Assembly (NCBI GenBank): GCA_947381435.1
Contig: CANCVE010000012.1
Coordinates: 1 to 64,000, forward strand
Origin: Chitinophagaceae bacterium
GTDB lineage: Bacteria; Bacteroidota; Bacteroidia; Chitinophagales; Chitinophagaceae
Direction of reading: 5' to 3'
Length of the DNA stretch: 64,000 bases
Positions 60,334 through 64,000 of this stretch are shown in pieces. The notes under the pieces were generated by a model. It had not been told where the DNA came from. It worked only from the letters and a program-made list of their open reading frames with translations, and ran no database searches. Positions within the stretch are counted from its first letter, which is position 1. Every line of letters starts with the position of its first letter. The position numbers and the translations under genes are program-made.

Positions 60334-62982
60334 CTATTTGCTCTCTATAGTAACCTCACTACCCTTCAACCCATCGGCAGTAGCCTTAATAGTAATCTTT
60401 CCAGAAACACCTTTCTTACTACGAACTATTACCAATGCCAATCCATTAAATGCTTTGTATTCATTGGATTGAAAAGAATTCAAATCTGTAGCATCACCAT
60501 TATCTACTGCAACGATTTCTCCTGCACCTGTTACTTCAAACTGTATTTTGTTATTGCTTTTAGGCACCTGAAGTCCTTCTTTATCAGCAACTGTTACGGT
60601 GATATAAGATAAATCATAGCCGTCTGTTTTAATGGTAGTTCTATCTGGAGATAACTGCAATTGACTTGCATCACCAGTAGTTTTCACTTTATCCTCAGCC
60701 CATTTCTCTCCATTTTTATAAGCTATAACCTTCACTTCTCCGGGTTGATAAACCACACTATCCCAACGGAGACGGTATTCGTATTGTGCCTTCTTTTTTC
60801 TACCCATAGATACACCGTTTACAAACAGTTCGGCCTCATCGCCGGAGGTATAAACCTGAACAGGTGTAACCAATCCAACTCTCTCTGACCAATTCCAATG
60901 AGGCAGAATATGTGCCATTGGCAACTCTGGTTTCCAAACTGATTGATATAAATAGAACCTGTCTTTCTTAAATCCACACAAATCAACAATACCGAAATAA
61001 GAACTACGAGAAGGGCAAGCAATCTTACCTAATTCCTTCAATTCCTTTTCGGCCTTATCTTTTTCTGCCTGACTAGAAAAGTTTAGCAAGTTAGTAACAT
61101 CGCTATTAAAAGGAGTAGGTTCTCCTAAATAATCGAAGCCTGTCCATACATATTCGCCCATTGAAAAAGGGTTTTGTTCCAATGCCTTAAACTCTACATC
61201 AGGAGTTGTAGCCCATCTTGGATAATATAAATCGAAAGAACTCACTTGAAACAATCCTTTACTATCATTAACATTTGTTGTAACAGGGAAATAATAAACA
61301 CCTCTAGAACTAACAGTAGAAGAAGTTTCAGAACCAACAAAAGGTTGTTTAGGGTTAAGGGATTTAAACTTAGTATAGTTTCTCACTGCATAGTTTTGTC
61401 CGTAAATGTCAACGCCCTTTTCTAGCCCATTGTTCATTGCTCTATCGCTATTCGATCCAAAAACAGTAGCCCTTGTAGCATCTTCTCCTTTTATATAAGA
61501 AGATAATCTAGCAGAAAGAATTGGCCCAAATGGGGTATTCAAGTCTGGCATTTCATTACCAATGCTCCACATAATTATTGATGGATGGTTTCTATCCCGG
61601 TCAGCTTCAGCCCTTAAATCTCTTGCACTCCAATCATCAAACAGAAGCGAATAGTCATTGCGTGTTTTTCCTTTATGCCAACAATCAAAAGACTCATCCA
61701 TTACCAAAATCCCCATCTTATCGCATAGGTCTAATAATTCTGGGGCAGGCATATTGTGGCTTGTACGCAATGAGTTGAAACCCATTTCTTTCAGTATCTC
61801 TATTTGTCGTTCAGCAGCACGAGTATTAAAAGCAGCCCCCAATGCGCCAAGGTCGTGGTGATTGCAAACGCCTTTTAGCTGTACACGTTTGCCGTTTAAT
61901 AAGAAACCATTTTCTGAATTAAATTCTAGAGTTCGTATGCCAAAAGGTGTTTCGTAGGTATCTATAACCTTTCCATTTTGGGTAACTTTAGTAACTGCAA
62001 CATAGCGCTGTGGGGTTTCGATAGACCATAAAATAGGATTCTTTACAATTGCATCAGCTGAAAAAGTATTTGAATTCCCCTTTGCAACTTTACCTGTTAC
62101 TGCCTTAAAGTTCGCAACCACCGCCCCACTTGGCTTATCATCATTTCCTAATAAATAAATTGCTGTATTAATAGAAACAGAAGCTTCGTTTGGTGATTTA
62201 TTATCTATGGTAACTTTTAAATTGACATTAGATTCTTTATCGTTTACAGTAGGTGTAATAATATAAGTTCCCCATTGAGCAATATGCACAGGATTTGTTT
62301 TTACCAACCAAACATTTCTGTAGATACCACTTCCGGGATACCAACGAGAAGAATTAGCAGGATTGTATACTCTTATTGCCAACACATTATCGCCACTAGC
62401 TTTCAGATAAGGCGTTAAATCTACCCGGAAAGAGTTGTAGCCATAAGCCCAACCGCCTACATATTTACCATTCAGCCAAACCATTGGGTAAGCCATTGCA
62501 CCATCTACATCCAGAAAGAAATCTTTACCCTTATCTGCGGCTGTAACTGTAAAATGTTTTCTATACCAGCCGGCACCCACCCAAGGAAGTTTACCTGTTT
62601 CGCCAGGAAGTTTAATGTCAAATGAACTTTCTACACCCCAATCGTGAGGGAGACTTAGGCTGCGCCAACCATTGTCGTTAAACTTTGGATCAGCATAACT
62701 AATGTCGCCACCCGGGTTCCCATCGGGGCGTTTAGTTGCTTGAACAGAATCGGATGGGCGGGTAAATTGTTCACCATTTGAGCAGAACCAATCTTTTATC
62801 TCCTTGTAATCTAATGTTGTTTTGTACGATTTAATACTCGGATCTTTTATTATTTCTGCAGGGTCATTCTTTACAAACTTCCAATCTGCATTAAATAAAA
62901 CCCTTTCTCTAGGGGCATTTTGAGCATTTACTAACCCGAAGCAAACTATCCCCGAAAGGACAGCAATCATCATTTTTTTCAT
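60334..62982 (-). CDS. Glycoside hydrolase family 2 (beta-galactosidase-like)
   Basis: This 882-residue protein has a signal peptide (1-20, ending LVNAQ), a jelly-roll domain (SLPHDWGVE and GWYRKHFTV; WYPGSGIYRNVW), an immunoglobulin-like domain, a TIM barrel with the acid/base Glu in WSIGNEMPD and the nucleophile Glu in FVGSETSS, a DUF4982-type domain (VQVYTSGDEAELFVNG) and a C-terminal Ig-like domain. It would remove beta-linked galactose or a related sugar in the periplasm. It probably has its own promoter upstream; repeat array 7 lies beyond. Confidence 0.92.
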   Translation of the reverse strand: MKKMMIAVLSGIVCFGLVNAQNAPRERVLFNADWKFVKNDPAEIIKDPSIKSYKTTLDYKEIKDWFCSNGEQFTRPSDSVQATKRPDGNPGGDISYADPKFNDNGWRSLSLPHDWGVESSFDIKLPGETGKLPWVGAGWYRKHFTVTAADKGKDFFLDVDGAMAYPMVWLNGKYVGGWAYGYNSFRVDLTPYLKASGDNVLAIRVYNPANSSRWYPGSGIYRNVWLVKTNPVHIAQWGTYIITPTVNDKESNVNLKVTIDNKSPNEASVSINTAIYLLGNDDKPSGAVVANFKAVTGKVAKGNSNTFSADAIVKNPILWSIETPQRYVAVTKVTQNGKVIDTYETPFGIRTLEFNSENGFLLNGKRVQLKGVCNHHDLGALGAAFNTRAAERQIEILKEMGFNSLRTSHNMPAPELLDLCDKMGILVMDESFDCWHKGKTRNDYSLLFDDWSARDLRAEADRDRNHPSIIMWSIGNEMPDLNTPFGPILSARLSSYIKGEDATRATVFGSNSDRAMNNGLEKGVDIYGQNYAVRNYTKFKSLNPKQPFVGSETSSTVSSRGVYYFPVTTNVNDSKGLFQVSSFDLYYPRWATTPDVEFKALEQNPFSMGEYVWTGFDYLGEPTPFNSDVTNLLNFSSQAEKDKAEKELKELGKIACPSRSSYFGIVDLCGFKKDRFYLYQSVWKPELPMAHILPHWNWSERVGLVTPVQVYTSGDEAELFVNGVSMGRKKKAQYEYRLRWDSVVYQPGEVKVIAYKNGEKWAEDKVKTTGDASQLQLSPDRTTIKTDGYDLSYITVTVADKEGLQVPKSNNKIQFEVTGAGEIVAVDNGDATDLNSFQSNEYKAFNGLALVIVRSKKGVSGKITIKATADGLKGSEVTIESK

Positions 62983-63025
62983 AAGTAATAGTTCAATTGT
63001 CAGAATTACATTTATTAAAACGAAA

Positions 63026-63049
63026 CAAAGCTATGGGAAACGTTTTGGT
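63026..63049 (-). promoter_or_regulatory. -7 element and LacI-like palindrome upstream of the GH2 gene
   Basis: On the minus strand TAGCTTTG (complement of 63026-63033) matches TAnnTTTG. Beside it AAACGTTT (63039-63046) is an 8-bp palindrome with the central CG usual in LacI-family operators. The GH2 start is 44 bases away. The regulator assignment is a guess. Confidence 0.4.
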
Positions 63050-63297
63050 AAAGAAAAGAATATTTAAAAAGGATTAATTGTAGGCAGCTTAATAACCTGT
63101 TAAGAGTAATCTATCGCCACTTTTATAGCAAATAAAATTGACTAATACTCGCAAAACAGTTGTTTTAGGTTTTTCATGAAACGAATTGAACCCAGATTAA
63201 AATTTTTAAAATAGATGACTGTAGCTAAAAGAAGTAAAAAGTAATGATTAAGGGGCGCTAAATAGATAAGTTGGCTGAAACACATCGGTTTAGTGGG

Positions 63298-63544
63298 CAA
63301 AGAATACCCTCTTTTTGACAAACACTACGCTTTGAAGTGCAAACACTACGCTTTGGAGGTTAAAGAGGTGTCTTTGCATTCCAAACACACCTCTTTCAGC
63401 TGCAAACATGCCTCTTTGGAGTTCAAACAGTAGTCTTTGCGTTCCAAACACACCTCTTTGAACTCCAAACACGCCTCTTTGAACTCCAAAGCGTCGTGTT
63501 TGCGCTCCAAAGCGTATTGTTTGCGTAAAAGAGGGTATTCTTTG
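63298..63544. repeat. 21-bp repeat array 7, related to array 4
   Basis: About 12 units with the pattern CTTTG-N4/5-CAAA at roughly 21-bp steps (two 20-bp units). The ends are perfect 18-bp inverted repeats (63298-63315 and 63527-63544), and the match continues inward with about 11 mismatches over 78 positions, so the whole array folds back. The right flank resembles that of array 4. It lies between the GH2 start and the mdh terminator; I see nothing else in 63050-63297. Confidence 0.9.
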
Positions 63545-63603
63545 AGGGAGAAAGGGTAAGGAGTTGGTCTGATTCAAGATTGTTTGGAGGAAAGGATAGA
63601 AAA

Positions 63604-63635
63604 AAAAAGAGGCTGCCCCATAAGAGACAGCCTCA
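63604..63635 (-). terminator. Terminator of malate dehydrogenase gene
   Basis: On the minus strand GAGGCTG and CAGCCTC enclose a 12-base loop and are followed by TTTTTTTT, about 25 bases after the mdh stop. Confidence 0.88.
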
Positions 63636-63660
63636 AAATATTCAATATAAACCTTATTAA

Positions 63661-64000
63661 TTATAAAGTCTTCAATACATCGTTCATGCTTCTTACAGCA
63701 GCGGCACTCTTATCAAAAGCAGCTTGTTCGGTAGCATTTAGTTTGTAATCGATAATTTTTTCAACACCATTCTTACCAATAATTACTGGAACACCTAAGC
63801 AAATATCGCTTTGTCCGTATTCACCATCAAGGGCAACGCAACAAGAGAATAGTTTTTTCTCATCACGAACTATTGCTTCAACCAAAGCAGCTCCGGCAGC
63901 ACCAGGTGCATACCAAGCAGAAGTACCAATCAACTTAGTTAGTGTAGCACCACCCACCATTGTATCGGCAACAATTTTTTGTTGTTCTTCTTCAGTTAAG
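63661..64000 (-). CDS. mdh: Malate dehydrogenase, C-terminal part (runs off the window)
   Basis: The last 113 codons are visible. They contain VGGATLTKLIGTSAWYAPGA, CVALDGEYGQSDICLGVPV and a final helix with SAAAVRSMNDVLKTL. The GATLTKLIGTSA block and the DICLGVPVIIGKNGVEKI block are those of the LDH-like malate dehydrogenases (mdh type 3), which interconvert malate and oxaloacetate in the TCA cycle. The NAD-binding half lies beyond the right edge. Confidence 0.9.
   Translation of the reverse strand, partial: LTEEEQQKIVADTMVGGATLTKLIGTSAWYAPGAAGAALVEAIVRDEKKLFSCCVALDGEYGQSDICLGVPVIIGKNGVEKIIDYKLNATEQAAFDKSAAAVRSMNDVLKTL

Noticed and set aside
1-64000. tRNA, rRNA, insertion sequence or prophage genes
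   Set aside because: I looked for the usual T-loop, transposase and phage structural signatures and found none I could support.

Overview
The window looks like a chromosomal segment of a member of the Bacteroidota, most likely near the Chitinophagaceae. The signs are AT-rich sequence, starts without Shine-Dalgarno motifs, TAnnTTTG-type -7 promoter elements, SusC-like TonB-dependent receptors, a type IX secretion (T9SS) sorting domain, a DUF2723 membrane protein, DUF5618 and GSCFA proteins, and a tonB-folC pair. I see no rRNA, tRNA, CRISPR array, insertion sequence or phage. The genus is inference.

Layout. 1-353: 5' end of a type I restriction HsdR gene. 1.2-6.6 kb: fmt, a TonB-dependent receptor with a long structured leader, chrA. 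6.6-12.9 kb, minus strand: EVE protein, CCG-domain protein, ribH, TPR membrane protein, pdhA, small membrane protein, GSCFA protein, glycosyltransferase. 13.7-16.9 kb: small lipoprotein, orphan antitoxin-like gene, lpxD, glutaminyl cyclotransferase-like lipoprotein. 17-28 kb: DUF2723 protein, SpmA-SpmB fusion, CBM20-GH77 amylomaltase, parC. 28-34.2 kb: accessory stretch with a RelE/ParE toxin-antitoxin pair, twin DUF5618 genes and several unknown genes. 34.3-41.3 kb: orphan histidine kinase, pdhB (26 kb from pdhA), TauE/SafE exporter, tonB, folC, engB. 41.4-49.3 kb: nitroreductase, GNAT, PAP2, coiled-coil protein, siroheme nitrite/sulfite reductase, zinc alcohol dehydrogenase, ndk. 49.4-55.4 kb: SRPBCC protein, an unknown gene, and a ModE-like regulator followed by a TonB receptor whose start sits beside a ModE-type box. 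55.5-64 kb: flippase, T9SS-secreted endonuclease/phosphatase-fold protein, GH28, GH2, 3' end of malate dehydrogenase.

The genes are mostly ordinary; the unusual part is between them. Three families of structured non-coding repeats occupy most long gaps. (1) Seven arrays with a strict 21-bp period (582-1020, 13045-13256, 21919-22128, 30705-30951, 36840-37047, 50775-51041, 63298-63544). Each has its own unit sequence (only the fourth and seventh are related), and most have palindromic units or inverted ends. Five of the nine divergent gaps in the window carry one, against one of nine convergent gaps and one of about 32 codirectional gaps. (2) Degenerate 7-bp-period fold-backs that begin at or just after stop codons. 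(3) 130-350 bp fold-back elements built from CACATAG-like words. I know of no described family that matches the 21-bp arrays, and I regard them as the best candidate for something undescribed.

Working links between genes: ribH sits in a tight four-gene minus-strand run; pdhA and pdhB make the two subunits of one E1 enzyme from separate loci; tonB would energise the two TonB receptors; the ModE-like protein probably controls the receptor next to it, which I therefore infer to be a molybdate- or tungstate-related receptor; GH28, GH2 and the amylomaltase point to use of plant or storage polysaccharides.
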